Source: JAVBNT01 sp031551355 (lineage in GTDB: Bacteria > Vulcanimicrobiota > CADAWZ01). Taken from it: DNA of 64,000 bases. The position numbers were made by a program, and so were the translations under genes. Below are positions 16,990 to 25,445 of this stretch, piece by piece. Each line of letters starts with the position of its first letter. Within the stretch, counting starts at the first letter, position 1. The notes beneath the pieces were generated by a model. It did no database searches. It saw only the letters and a program-made list of their open reading frames with translations, and was not told where the DNA came from. Where the stretch lies: positions 1 to 64,000 of the forward strand of contig JAVBNT010000012.1 of NCBI GenBank assembly GCA_031551355.1, read 5' to 3'.

Positions 16990-17023
16990 AAAGGGGCAGC
17001 CCATTACACACGGATGCCCCTTT
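16990..17023 (+). terminator. Terminator after kce
   Basis: AAGGGGCA ... TGCCCCTTT hairpin about 45 bases after the kce stop, ending the kamB-kamD-kamE-kce operon. Confidence 0.75.
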
Positions 17024-17156
17024 CGCTATTATTTTATAGTTTTGCGTAATTGTTAATGCGGTTATGCCGCATCAAATATAAATGAAAACACCCGTTTCAA
17101 ACGGAACAACAATTTTGTCTTATAAAAAAGGAATAAAAAACGGATGCCTGTAATTG

Positions 17157-17170
17157 TTATGCTTGCATAA
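17157..17170. promoter_or_regulatory. Palindrome in FIST gene leader
   Basis: TTATGC-TT-GCATAA (6-2-6) about 25 bases upstream of the FIST gene start. A second perfect hairpin ATGCGG-TTATG-CCGCAT lies at 17056-17072. Either could be an operator or leader structure; there is no direct evidence. Confidence 0.3.
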
Positions 17171-17193
17171 ACTATTACAGCAGGAGGAAAAAA

Positions 17194-18399
17194 ATGATTT
17201 CAGCCACTGCAATCACATATGAACTTGACGATATTGAAAAAGCAGCCGAGGAACTTATATCCCGGATAAGAAAAAAAATCGACTTAAAAAAAGAAAGTGT
17301 CGCCATTCTTCACGCACAGCCGGAAATGGAATCAGGGGAGCTCTCGGAAAGACTAAGCAGGGAACTTGGTTTAAGCGTTATCGGAGCAACTACTGCCGGA
17401 GGCGCGCTGCTTGACAACGACGGACATCATGAACTGGCGGTGATGTTGCATGTTCTCAGTGCCGACGACTGCCTGTTCTCAACATCGATAAGCCCGTCGA
17501 TGAAAGCAAACCCCAAAAAGACAATTATCGATACATATAAAGAAGCTCTAGATGGATTAAAGGCAAAAGACGCTCAGGCTGAACCGAAAATGGTGCTATG
17601 CATAACATCAATAGTCCAAAGCTATTCTTCGGATGACGGGCTATCTACTCTTTCTGAGGCCAGTAACGGAATACCGGTATTCGGATATGTCGCGGCAGAC
17701 GATTTTCAGTTCTGCAAACAGCGGGTATTTCTAAATGGAATATCAGGCGAAGATCGTATGGCAATATTGCTCATCTCAGGCAATATAAGACCTATTTTTG
17801 AAGTGAAAAATCTTGCCGGTTCGCAAAACCTGTCAAAAAGACGCGTAACCAAAGCGCATGACAATATCATATGCGAAATCGACGGCAATCCTGCCTATGA
17901 ATATATTAAGGAATTCCCCTTTATAACGGAAGAAACCAAGGTGTTGTGGAATTATCAGTTTTTCGTGGAAATGGAAAACGAAACAGATAATGACGGCGTA
18001 TTAGTTTCGAGAGCCCTAAACAGTTACGACGCCGACAGCGGTGAAATATCATGTTTTGCAAACATTCCCCAAAACTCTTATATAAGTCTGCTTTATTGTG
18101 ACGACAACGACGTTAAGTCAACATGTGAAACGGCACTGAAAGAATTGAATGAAAAAATTGAAAAATCACAGATAGATGATTATAAATATTCAACATTATT
18201 GATAGCAAGCTGCAGTCTGCGCAATATGTTCCTTGCGGATCAAAAAGACGCCGAAGGAAATTTAGTAAAAAGTATAATACCAGAGTCATTAACGACATCA
18301 GGAATCTATGCATTCGGAGAAATTGCTCCGACTTCAGTAAGAAACGGTAAAGCTGTAAACCGTTTCCACAACGCGACAATGACGATGTGCGCTCTATAA
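17194..18399 (+). CDS. FIST domain sensory protein
   Basis: 401-aa cytosolic protein with the FIST_N layout at about residues 25-200 (SVIGATTAGGALL, GIPVFGYVAADDF) and a FIST_C region at about 215-385. FIST domains are thought to sense small ligands, possibly amino acids, and often associate with two-component proteins. GGAGG is 7 bases before the ATG. The next gene, 50 bp away, is a hybrid histidine kinase without membrane segments, so the pair probably forms one cytosolic signalling unit. Its position directly after the lysine fermentation operon is suggestive only. Confidence 0.82.
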   Translation: MISATAITYELDDIEKAAEELISRIRKKIDLKKESVAILHAQPEMESGELSERLSRELGLSVIGATTAGGALLDNDGHHELAVMLHVLSADDCLFSTSISPSMKANPKKTIIDTYKEALDGLKAKDAQAEPKMVLCITSIVQSYSSDDGLSTLSEASNGIPVFGYVAADDFQFCKQRVFLNGISGEDRMAILLISGNIRPIFEVKNLAGSQNLSKRRVTKAHDNIICEIDGNPAYEYIKEFPFITEETKVLWNYQFFVEMENETDNDGVLVSRALNSYDADSGEISCFANIPQNSYISLLYCDDNDVKSTCETALKELNEKIEKSQIDDYKYSTLLIASCSLRNMFLADQKDAEGNLVKSIIPESLTTSGIYAFGEIAPTSVRNGKAVNRFHNATMTMCAL

Positions 18400-18449
18400 T
18401 TACGCATATAAATTCAGGTTAGGGATTATTCAGGAAAGGTTTTCCGTCT

Positions 18450-20213
18450 ATGGACGACAATAACTTGGAACAAAATAAGGAAAAAGCAGCCGCTGATAAT
18501 ATAAAAAAAGAGTATCAGTCTCTTTCGAGAAAATACGGACGTCTGGAACGGGAATACCAAAATCTTACGCATCTTTACAAGCAGTCCGTAGCACTACGGG
18601 TTTACAACGAAAAAGAAAAAGAAACCCAAATGCTGTACAACCAGATGCTCAGGGACAACTGCCCTGTAAGCATATTCCTTTTGGACACCGATCTGAAAAT
18701 ATTACTGACGACGTCTGCAACCGAGAATTATTTTGAGTCACAAGACGGGGCGGCGGCAGGAAAAAAGTTTATGGAACTGATAGCGGAATCGTTTGAAGGC
18801 AGTTTCACCGAACATCTGGATGAAAGCATCCAAAAAGTTGTCAAAACACAGCAGCATGAACAGTTCGATATAGAAACGCTACACAGAAAAACAGGTAAAC
18901 TGTTTTTCTCCGTCAGCATTGCTCCGGCATTGAACCAGTCTAAGGAACTGATTGGGCTTGTCGTGCTTATGCACGATACAAGTGAACTTTACAGGGCAAA
19001 AACAGATGCGGAAGCAGCGGCACGGGCTAAAAGCACTTTTCTGGCAAATATGAGTCATGAAATAAGAACGCCGCTGAATGCAATCATAGGTATGACTCAA
19101 ATAGGCATCTCTTCAGGAAGCACTGAAAAAGCCAGGTATTGTCTGGAAAAAATAGATGTCGCTTCGAAACAGTTGCTGCATCTGATAAATGATATACTTG
19201 ATCTGTCTAAAATAGAAGCCAACAAACTCCAGTTCACAGATTCCGTTTATGATTTCGACAAAATGCTTGAAAACATAGAAAGCGTTATCTCCGTAAAGGC
19301 CGAGGAAAAAAGCATTTTATTGACGGTGGCAAAAGACAATACCATTCCCAAATTTATAAAAGGCGATGAAATGCACCTGTCACAGGTTATTACCAATTTG
19401 ATGTCAAATGCCGTAAAATTTACTCCTGAAAACGGAAAAATAAGCCTAAACGCAAAACTAAATGAAAAAAATGAGAACAGTCTGCTCATACTGTTTGAAA
19501 TCGTTGATAACGGCATAGGCATTACTCCGGAACAAAAGAAAAAACTTTTTATGCCTTTTGAACAGGCAGACGGCAGTATAGCCAGAAAATATGGGGGCAC
19601 AGGACTGGGACTTGCAATCAGCAAGCAAATTGTCGAAAAAATGGGCGGAAGCATTAATGTAAAAGATAATGAAAGTGGAGCCGGAGCCTGTTTTTATTTT
19701 ACAATCAAAACAGAATCGGTGGAGCAACAGGACAGCAATATCTGTATTCTTGCAAATAATAATACCGAATCGCCGCCGGGACAGAAATTTCAATCTACGA
19801 CGGTTATGCTTGTAGAAGACATAGAGATAAACAGAGAAATTATTATGACAATGCTTGAAGATCTGGAAATCAATATTGAGCCGAAGGAAAACGGTCTGGA
19901 AGCCCTTAGATCCTTTACGGAAAATCCGGAAAAATATGATATAATCCTCATGGACCTGCAAATGCCGGTGATGGACGGATTGGAGGCCACCAAAAGAATA
20001 AGGGCGCTGGGAACAGACAAATCAAGGTCGATCCCCATTATCGCTATGACAGCAAACGCTTTTTCGGAAGATGTGGAGTTGTGCAAAAAAGCCGGAATGG
20101 TTGAACATATCGCCAAACCGGTGGATTTCAATATCATGATGAATGTCCTTAACAAATATCTGGTAAGTGACGAATCACGTAAAAACTGCAAAATAGAAAA
20201 TATAAAGAACTAG
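18450..20213 (+). CDS. Cytosolic hybrid sensor histidine kinase (PAS-HisKA-HATPase-REC)
   Basis: 587 aa without transmembrane segments. An N-terminal coiled coil (about 10-65) is followed by a PAS domain (about 70-180) and a dimerisation domain with phospho-His203 in MSHEIRTPLN. The ATPase has N box VITNLMSNAVKFTPENGK, G1 DNGIGI and G2 GGTGLGLAI. The C-terminal receiver (about 455-575) has its phospho-acceptor Asp in ILMDLQMPVMDG. There is no output domain, so the signal must pass to another protein. AGGAAAGG lies upstream of the ATG. It probably works with the FIST protein just upstream as the ligand sensor. Confidence 0.93.
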   Translation: MDDNNLEQNKEKAAADNIKKEYQSLSRKYGRLEREYQNLTHLYKQSVALRVYNEKEKETQMLYNQMLRDNCPVSIFLLDTDLKILLTTSATENYFESQDGAAAGKKFMELIAESFEGSFTEHLDESIQKVVKTQQHEQFDIETLHRKTGKLFFSVSIAPALNQSKELIGLVVLMHDTSELYRAKTDAEAAARAKSTFLANMSHEIRTPLNAIIGMTQIGISSGSTEKARYCLEKIDVASKQLLHLINDILDLSKIEANKLQFTDSVYDFDKMLENIESVISVKAEEKSILLTVAKDNTIPKFIKGDEMHLSQVITNLMSNAVKFTPENGKISLNAKLNEKNENSLLILFEIVDNGIGITPEQKKKLFMPFEQADGSIARKYGGTGLGLAISKQIVEKMGGSINVKDNESGAGACFYFTIKTESVEQQDSNICILANNNTESPPGQKFQSTTVMLVEDIEINREIIMTMLEDLEINIEPKENGLEALRSFTENPEKYDIILMDLQMPVMDGLEATKRIRALGTDKSRSIPIIAMTANAFSEDVELCKKAGMVEHIAKPVDFNIMMNVLNKYLVSDESRKNCKIENIKN

Positions 20214-20226
20214 GGGTCTGCTGCCC

Positions 20227-21138
20227 TTAAAAAAGGGTCAACTGCTCACACTTTGCAGTCTTCGGCTGTTTTTCACGCATATATCCGGAATAATCACCAT
20301 AAAGTGAATATTTCTCCCGTATCTGACGGACAACACCATAAAGACCGGTTTTGTAATCCTTATCAAGACTGCCGTTTCTGTAAAGGGAAAGCAGTTGAGT
20401 ATATAAATGCGGAAAACCTTCCTTAACAAAGTCGAAAAATACTTTTCTCGTTGGCCCTCTAAGATACAGCGAGCCTGTTAGCAGATAGGCAACGCCGCTT
20501 GCTTTCGCACATGCAAATAAAGTATCAATGTTTTCATAGCTATCGGTTATATACGGGACAATCGGCATCATATGAACACCTGTGGACGCCTCTGTTTTTG
20601 AAAACGCCTTAAGCATCTCAAATCTTCTTTGTGCTTGCGGTGCTCCGGGTTCCATTTTAGCCCTGACGTCTTCATCCATAACCGTAATTGTAGAGGCAAT
20701 GTTTACATAAGCAACACGCGACAGTTGATCTATAAGCTCATAATCCCGCAGAATTAAATCCGATTTTGTCGAAATGATAACCGGGCTTTTATATTTTATA
20801 AAAAGCTTAAGAACCTGCGGCATAATTTTATATTCCGCTTCAGCGCTCTGGTAGCAGTCGGTAACACCACCTATATTTACAATTTCACGTTTCCAGGAGG
20901 GACTAGCCAACTCCCTTTCAAGCAACTCGGCAATATTCGTTTTAACATAAATATTGTCATAAAATCCCCCGGGGCTCAAATACTTATGCGAATAAACGGC
21001 GTAACAATAGCTACAACGGTGCATGCACCCCCGGTATATATTCAAATCCCACGAATAAGGCAACTTTTTCCTTGATTTACTTAAATTATTCAGTGCACTC
21101 CTGCATACCATAGGCTTAAGCGGCAACATGTGCTGCAT
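20227..21138 (-). CDS. Radical SAM protein, spore photoproduct lyase-like (SPL family)
   Basis: About 303-aa radical SAM enzyme. The cluster motif CMHRCSYCY (CxxxCxxC) follows SWDLNIYRG, and IVNIGGVTDCYQSAEAEY is characteristic of the Rv2578c/SplB-related family of unknown function. ISTKSDLILRD and PIVPYITDS complete the barrel. The start at 21138 (MQHML) has AAGGA about 12 bases upstream. The frame stays open further upstream but runs through the terminator and antisense region of the Cys-rich gene, so it was trimmed. It is convergent with the histidine kinase. Substrate is unknown; true DNA repair is not implied. Confidence 0.82.
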   Translation of the reverse strand: MQHMLPLKPMVCRSALNNLSKSRKKLPYSWDLNIYRGCMHRCSYCYAVYSHKYLSPGGFYDNIYVKTNIAELLERELASPSWKREIVNIGGVTDCYQSAEAEYKIMPQVLKLFIKYKSPVIISTKSDLILRDYELIDQLSRVAYVNIASTITVMDEDVRAKMEPGAPQAQRRFEMLKAFSKTEASTGVHMMPIVPYITDSYENIDTLFACAKASGVAYLLTGSLYLRGPTRKVFFDFVKEGFPHLYTQLLSLYRNGSLDKDYKTGLYGVVRQIREKYSLYGDYSGYMREKQPKTAKCEQLTLF

Positions 21139-21186
21139 AAAAAATATCCTTATACAAATATAATATTTTTTCAGAAGATTATAAAA

Positions 21187-21223
21187 AAGGGCACCTCGTT
21201 TTTTCTTAACGAGGCAGCCCCTT
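21187..21223. terminator. Hairpin between Cys-rich gene and SPL-like gene
   Basis: Nested arms GGGC..CCTCGTT and AACGAGG..GCCCC with a T/C-rich loop. On the minus strand it closes the Cys-rich gene. It ends in GCCCCTTAA, the same outer sequence seen in the GTCGTGCTAA hairpin group. Confidence 0.6.
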
Positions 21224-21247
21224 AAACGGATTGTAAATATCAGAACA

Positions 21248-21700
21248 TTATTTCTTTTCGGTTTTTCCAGCTTGCTCACAGCATTTACACTTTGAATCCG
21301 ACGCCTTAGACTGAGATTTAGCTGATTTGGAATCCACATTTTTACAAGGACAATTAACCTTGCATTTACCCTCTTTGCAGCACTCACAGCCCTTGGAACA
21401 CTCACCTGTTTTTGCATCTTTACAACAACTTCCTTCGCCGCATCTGCAGTCGGATTTTACTTTGCAGGGACAGTTGACTTTGCATTTTCCTTCTTTGCAA
21501 CACTTACAATCTTTGGAACATTCGCCGGGCTTAGCATCTTTGCAGCAGCAGTTCTTACTGCATTTACAATCAGATTTCAATACATCTTTCTGAGAAATAG
21601 CCTTCTCACAGCATCCGCAGGAACCGCATGCAAAAACATTCGAATTCATACAAAATGCAAAAATCACAATCAATGCCGTCAGTAAAATATTTTTCCTCAC
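21248..21700 (-). CDS. Secreted Cys-rich, metallothionein-like repeat protein
   Basis: 150 aa with a signal peptide of about 24 residues (cleavage near VFA/CGSCGCC). The mature part of about 126 residues contains about 30 Cys. It has two tandem copies of a roughly 38-residue unit built on CCKDAKxGECSK, CxCCKEGKC and KVNCPCK, about 90% alike. Lys and Asp/Glu fill the spaces; there are almost no aromatics. Such composition suggests thiolate binding of soft metals outside the cytoplasm; disulphide-rich structure is the alternative. The Cys directly after the signal peptide might make it a lipoprotein, though the upstream residues NVFA are a weak lipobox. No named family is recognised. Confidence 0.8.
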   Translation of the reverse strand: MRKNILLTALIVIFAFCMNSNVFACGSCGCCEKAISQKDVLKSDCKCSKNCCCKDAKPGECSKDCKCCKEGKCKVNCPCKVKSDCRCGEGSCCKDAKTGECSKGCECCKEGKCKVNCPCKNVDSKSAKSQSKASDSKCKCCEQAGKTEKK

Positions 21701-21783
21701 AAAGAACCTCCAAATAATTTTTTAAAATAAATACAAAACGTATTATAACAGAAAAAATCAAATTTACCTATAAAAACACTTTT

Positions 21784-22311
21784 TTATTCACCGGCATCTC
21801 TGACTACATATCTGTTAATAACAGGAAATTCTCCCTCACCATCGGACAGAAGCCAGGTTTGTGCAAACCTGAAAGACGTGTATATCCCTTCTCTACCCTC
21901 CGCCTGCCATAAAACAACAAGCTCTACCTTGTATTTTCCATTGCCTAAAATATCGACTTTCAGACTCTGAACATTATGCGTATTGGAAACAATTGAATCT
22001 CCTACTCCATCGTACCATTGAATAAAATCCTTATGGGAGGTAAGCTTACCTTCCGGAAAAACCATCTCCAGTTCTTTCGAAGACAGAAAAGGCAAAAATT
22101 CGCCAACAGGGACATGTCGGTCATACATCGCAAAAACCCTGTAAACAAAGCTTCTTATATCATTGGGACCAAAACGGTTTTGCTTTATATCTTTAACATC
22201 CTGCAAATAGGATGCCGGACTATTAGCGGCAAAAGCACCGGCAGGAAGCAAAAAAAATAACAAAAATAACAAAGATTTTTTACATACATTTCTCAAAAAA
22301 ACATTTTCCAT
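21784..22311 (-). CDS. Exported hypothetical protein, possibly NTF2-like
   Basis: About 175 aa with a signal peptide (KKSLLFLLFFLLPAGAFA), so periplasmic or secreted. The mature part has alternating strands and a helix-first layout (IRSFVYRVFAMYDRH ... FIQWYDGVGDSI ... YKVELVVLWQAEGREG) resembling a NTF2/SnoaL-like cone fold, which is a weak inference. The start at 22311 overlaps the upstream gene's stop (TAATG) with GGGAGG 6 bases before it; an ATG two codons earlier abuts the ribosome site. It is co-transcribed with 22311-22823. Confidence 0.7.
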   Translation of the reverse strand: MENVFLRNVCKKSLLFLLFFLLPAGAFAANSPASYLQDVKDIKQNRFGPNDIRSFVYRVFAMYDRHVPVGEFLPFLSSKELEMVFPEGKLTSHKDFIQWYDGVGDSIVSNTHNVQSLKVDILGNGKYKVELVVLWQAEGREGIYTSFRFAQTWLLSDGEGEFPVINRYVVRDAGE

Positions 22312-22823
22312 TACCATCCTCCCGGAGTCCTTCCGTTCTGAGTTATTATTACATTTACAAACTCACCGTCAAAAAGGTAATGCTGAACTATTATATTGGT
22401 ATTTTTACCACTCCAGTAATAATAAATACAGTCCTCCGAAGGCCCGACCCACCACTGCTGTTCGGTAACATCCTCACTTTTACCAAATCTTTTCAGCATA
22501 GCGTCAACCAAAAAAGACGCATCTTTGCCTTTTGTCCTCAGTATTACGGAATACAAATATCCTGACTCATCAAAATAATAACTGATTTTGTCGAGTTTTA
22601 CATTACAAAAAAACAATTCATCGGGCTGGCGGCTGTAAGAAACTTTCCCGTCCTCAGTCATCTGGCGTTCATAAAGACCGCTGATATTTTTATACTCCGT
22701 CCCCCATTTTAAATTCCTGAAACCGTCGCCTAAAATATCATCGACGGTGTTGGAATAAACGGCTCTGCCAAAAAGTAAAAGTATAAAAAATAAAAACAGG
22801 GCTGACTTTGTGATTTTTGCCAT
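22311..22823 (-). CDS. Exported hypothetical protein
   Basis: About 170 aa with a signal peptide (MAKITKSALFLFFILLLFGRAVYS) and a mature domain rich in Tyr and Trp. It includes GFRNLKWGTEYKNISG, a motif seen in small periplasmic proteins that begin with a WG(T/A) stretch, and WWVGPSEDCIYYYW. No enzymatic motif is visible. The start at 22823 has GGAGGG upstream; an ATG 11 codons earlier has none. It forms a two-gene operon with the downstream exported protein through a one-base stop/start overlap. Confidence 0.7.
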   Translation of the reverse strand: MAKITKSALFLFFILLLFGRAVYSNTVDDILGDGFRNLKWGTEYKNISGLYERQMTEDGKVSYSRQPDELFFCNVKLDKISYYFDESGYLYSVILRTKGKDASFLVDAMLKRFGKSEDVTEQQWWVGPSEDCIYYYWSGKNTNIIVQHYLFDGEFVNVIITQNGRTPGGW

Positions 22824-22931
22824 TAAGACACCCTCCAATTTTTCGAATATATTCACAGAAGATATTATATACCTTTTGAACCGCTTCTTGCAACAATAAA
22901 AAAAGCTTTTTCTCCCTGAATAATAAATATT

Positions 22932-23723
22932 TTATAAGTTAGATACCCTATCAACATAGAGGGTGGAGCATGAATACAAAGCAGCACCGCCTGATATTTT
23001 CACTCTGCCTCCCTCCACATTACAATACAGATTTCCTCCACGTTTTGATGCCTGACGGGCGGCAATAGAGCTTTTTCCCAGTTTTTTTGACCACAGCGGA
23101 GCTATCTGGCAATGACCCGATCCGCAAACCGGATCTTCATCAACATTCAGCTTGGGGGCAAAAGATCGCGATATGCAATCATATTTCGCCCCCTTAGCTG
23201 TAACATGGAGCAATAAACCATCCAGCTCAAGTGCCAGCCGCGAATCAATAACGATATTCTTCACAATCTCCTCATCGTCAACAATACAGATTAAATCTCT
23301 TGCCATCCAGGCTTCCGACGGTCTGACGCCAAGAACTTTCTCCATATTTTCAGAAACATCAATTTGCAACAGCTCATATGCCGGTAAATCCATTTCATAT
23401 AAACCGGCTATTTTATTAACAGTCAGCTCTCCGCTGCGTGTCTGGAAAACAACACAGATCCTGTCAGGCTCAATGATATTCAAAGCAATATATCCGGCTG
23501 CCAGCGTTGCATGGCCGCACAAATCAATCTCACCACCCGGCGTAAACCAGCGGAGATGATAAAAGTCACCTTCTTTGACGGTAAATGCCGTTTCCGACAA
23601 ATTATTTTCCATAGCAATACTTTGCATCAGATTATCCGCTGGCCAACTTTCCATTAAACAAACAGCAGCAGGGTTTCCTTCAAATATTTTTTCCGCAAAA
23701 GCATCGACCACATAGCATTGCAT
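22932..23723 (-). CDS. PhzF family isomerase/epimerase
   Basis: 263-aa protein of the PhzF (phenazine biosynthesis-like) fold with two similar alpha/beta halves. Motifs are VDAFAEKIFEGNPAAV at the N-terminus, NNLSETAF carrying the catalytic Glu, GHATLAAGY and DPVCGSGHC. GGAGG lies 7 bases before ATG 23723. Most members are not phenazine enzymes; they isomerise diverse acids, and the substrate is unknown here. No phenazine genes surround it. It is monocistronic, upstream of the two-gene exported-protein operon. Confidence 0.9.
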   Translation of the reverse strand: MQCYVVDAFAEKIFEGNPAAVCLMESWPADNLMQSIAMENNLSETAFTVKEGDFYHLRWFTPGGEIDLCGHATLAAGYIALNIIEPDRICVVFQTRSGELTVNKIAGLYEMDLPAYELLQIDVSENMEKVLGVRPSEAWMARDLICIVDDEEIVKNIVIDSRLALELDGLLLHVTAKGAKYDCISRSFAPKLNVDEDPVCGSGHCQIAPLWSKKLGKSSIAARQASKRGGNLYCNVEGGRVKISGGAALYSCSTLYVDRVSNL

Positions 23724-23796
23724 ACAACAACCTCCAGGCCTCGTCAATAAATTCAGGCAGAAAACATTATTGAACCTTAAATATAAAGAAGATACT

Positions 23797-23943
23797 CTAC
23801 AATTTTATCACCAAATACAGCAAAAATCCAGCGACAAAAAACAATGTACCTATAGCGAAACTTGCAGTACATACAAAAAGACGGCAAGAATCCAATTTAC
23901 AAAAACAGCATCTAATTAAACTGAGAAGGTTTTTTTCATCCAC
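23797..23943 (-). CDS. Possible small membrane protein
   Basis: A 48-codon frame starting at GTG 23943 behind a GGAGGAGGGAG stretch. It has a Cys-rich middle (CCFCKLDSC) and one C-terminal membrane helix (IGTLFFVAGFLLYLVI). A longer start at 24006 is possible but has no ribosome site. No family is known. It lies between phzF-like and the isochorismatase gene; it could be spurious. Confidence 0.35.
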   Translation of the reverse strand: MDEKNLLSLIRCCFCKLDSCRLFVCTASFAIGTLFFVAGFLLYLVIKL

Positions 23944-23964
23944 CTCCCTCCTCCACCTCAGTTG

Positions 23965-23994
23965 CCGGGTGTTTAACCACACCCGGTATTTTTT
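23965..23994 (+). terminator. Intrinsic terminator in the pncA-like/nadE leader
   Basis: Perfect 8-bp stem CCGGGTGT-TTAACC-ACACCCGG followed by TATTTTTT on the plus strand, 134 bases upstream of the isochorismatase-family gene. No plus-strand gene ends here, so it may be an attenuator in the leader of the NAD-related operon, or the end of an unseen transcript. Confidence 0.65.
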
Positions 23995-24007
23995 AAACAG
24001 CGGCATT

Positions 24008-24059
24008 CATAAATAATTCGTTATAAAACGAAATACAGTTTTAAGCAGAATTATTTATG
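24008..24059. repeat. Inverted repeat in leader of the NAD-related operon
   Basis: Perfect 12-bp arms CATAAATAATTC and GAATTATTTATG, separated by 28 bases, between the terminator-like hairpin and the gene start at 24128. Possible leader structure or protein-binding site. Confidence 0.5.
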
Positions 24060-24127
24060 CAAAAATTCAAAAATATAGGAAAAAACAGAAAAAAATAGAA
24101 TATATAAAAAAAATCAGGCGGTGAAAA

Positions 24128-24670
24128 ATGTCACAGATACTTGTTGTAATAGACTATCAGAAGGATTTTGTAGACGGTGCCCTTGGCTTCAGCGAAGCAG
24201 CTATGCTTGAAGATAAAATTTACGATAAAGTTGATAAATATCTCAGCAAAAAAGGCAACGTCTTCTTTACTTTTGACACCCATTTCAGTGATTATGCCAA
24301 GACAAGGGAAGGAAAAAACATACCGATTCCGCATTGTCTTTACGGCACTGAAGGATGGCAGCTTTACGGAAAATTACAAAAATACAGCAGCAGCGAGATA
24401 ACCAACACCTACAGAATCATAAAAAAAACCTTCGGCTCCAAATCGCTGCCTTTTGTTGTTGATTCAATAATTCCCAAAGTCAGCGAAATAGAGATATGCG
24501 GAGTCGTCACCAATATGTGCGTAATCAGCAATGCTGTCATACTTCAAAGCCACTTCCCCGAAGCGAGAATAATGGTTAACGCTGGGTGCTGCGCAAGTTT
24601 TGACAAAGAACTGCATGAAAAAGCCCTTGACGTTATGCTTGCAATGAACATAGAAATAACAGACAGATGA
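24128..24670 (+). CDS. Isochorismatase-family hydrolase (nicotinamidase-like)
   Basis: 180-aa cysteine hydrolase. VVIDYQKDFVDGAL carries the catalytic Asp, IIKKTFGS the Lys region, and GVVTNMCVISNA the nucleophile Cys. Residues FDTHFSDY and PIPHC suggest the metal-binding Asp/His positions of nicotinamidases. It lies 15 bp before nadE, so nicotinamide deamidation in NAD salvage is the likely role; other isochorismatase-like substrates cannot be excluded. GGCGGTG precedes the ATG. Cytosolic. Confidence 0.82.
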   Translation: MSQILVVIDYQKDFVDGALGFSEAAMLEDKIYDKVDKYLSKKGNVFFTFDTHFSDYAKTREGKNIPIPHCLYGTEGWQLYGKLQKYSSSEITNTYRIIKKTFGSKSLPFVVDSIIPKVSEIEICGVVTNMCVISNAVILQSHFPEARIMVNAGCCASFDKELHEKALDVMLAMNIEITDR

Positions 24671-24685
24671 AATCCGGAGAAAGAA

Positions 24686-25411
24686 ATGCAAAATTTTAAA
24701 CCTCAGATAGCCGATGATATTATAGAATGGATCAAAAATTACAAAAAAAATGCCAATGCCGAGGGATTTGTAATCGGCATTTCAGGCGGCAAGGATAGTG
24801 CCGTTGCCGCAGGACTGCTGGCAAAAGCGGTCGGTTCTGAAAAAATTCTTGCCCTGTTAATGCCTAACGGCGAGCAAAAAGATATTGATGACAGCATACT
24901 TATATGTAATTTTCTAAAAATCAAGTATAAGATCATAAATATTGCCTCAATTTATCATTCTCTCTTAAATCAGGCCGATATTGCTTTTTCCCAGCATACT
25001 CTCACAAATATTCCGCCCAGATTAAGAATGACATTACTTTATGCATTCGCACAGGAAAGAAATTATCTTGTGTGCGGAACAGGTAATGCCAGTGAAAAAT
25101 ATATCGGCTATTCAACAAAATGGGGCGATTCGGCCTGTGATCTCAATCCCATAGGCGATTTGCTTACCGACGAAGTTGTCGCTTTGGGGGAATATCTCAA
25201 TCTACCCGACAGTATAATAAAAAAAGTCCCGGCAGACGGATTGAGCGGAAAAACTGATGAGGCTAATATTGGCTTTACATACGCTGAATTAAATCAATAT
25301 ATACGCACAGGAATGTGTAAAAATGAAAAAAGCATGGAAAAAATAGATAAAATGCATAAAACAAGCAGACACAAATTCGACCCGATAAGTACTTTTATCA
25401 AACAGGTATGA
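24686..25411 (+). CDS. nadE: NH3-dependent NAD(+) synthetase
   Basis: 241-aa enzyme that amidates deamido-NAD with ammonia and ATP. The PP-loop SGGKDSAVAAGLL lies near residues 32-44, GTGNASEKYIGYSTKWGD and DLNPIGDLLTDEV are characteristic, and PADGLSGKTDE is the family P2-type loop. It lacks the N-terminal glutaminase domain, so it needs free ammonia, which suits an amino-acid fermenter. GGAG lies upstream of the ATG. It is the second gene after the nicotinamidase-like hydrolase. Confidence 0.95.
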   Translation: MQNFKPQIADDIIEWIKNYKKNANAEGFVIGISGGKDSAVAAGLLAKAVGSEKILALLMPNGEQKDIDDSILICNFLKIKYKIINIASIYHSLLNQADIAFSQHTLTNIPPRLRMTLLYAFAQERNYLVCGTGNASEKYIGYSTKWGDSACDLNPIGDLLTDEVVALGEYLNLPDSIIKKVPADGLSGKTDEANIGFTYAELNQYIRTGMCKNEKSMEKIDKMHKTSRHKFDPISTFIKQV

Positions 25412-25445
25412 AGGACGAATCCATGTTTTCGCAAAATATAGAGAT

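Noticed and set aside
21139..21417. N-terminal extension of the SPL-like radical SAM frame
   Set aside because: It runs through the terminator hairpin and the antisense of the Cys-rich gene. A natural start with AAGGA lies at 21138, just before the family domain.
21327..21593. Plus-strand Gln/Leu/His repeat frame opposite the Cys-rich gene
   Set aside because: Antisense of the Cys/Lys repeat; the minus frame has a signal peptide and conserved Cys pattern.
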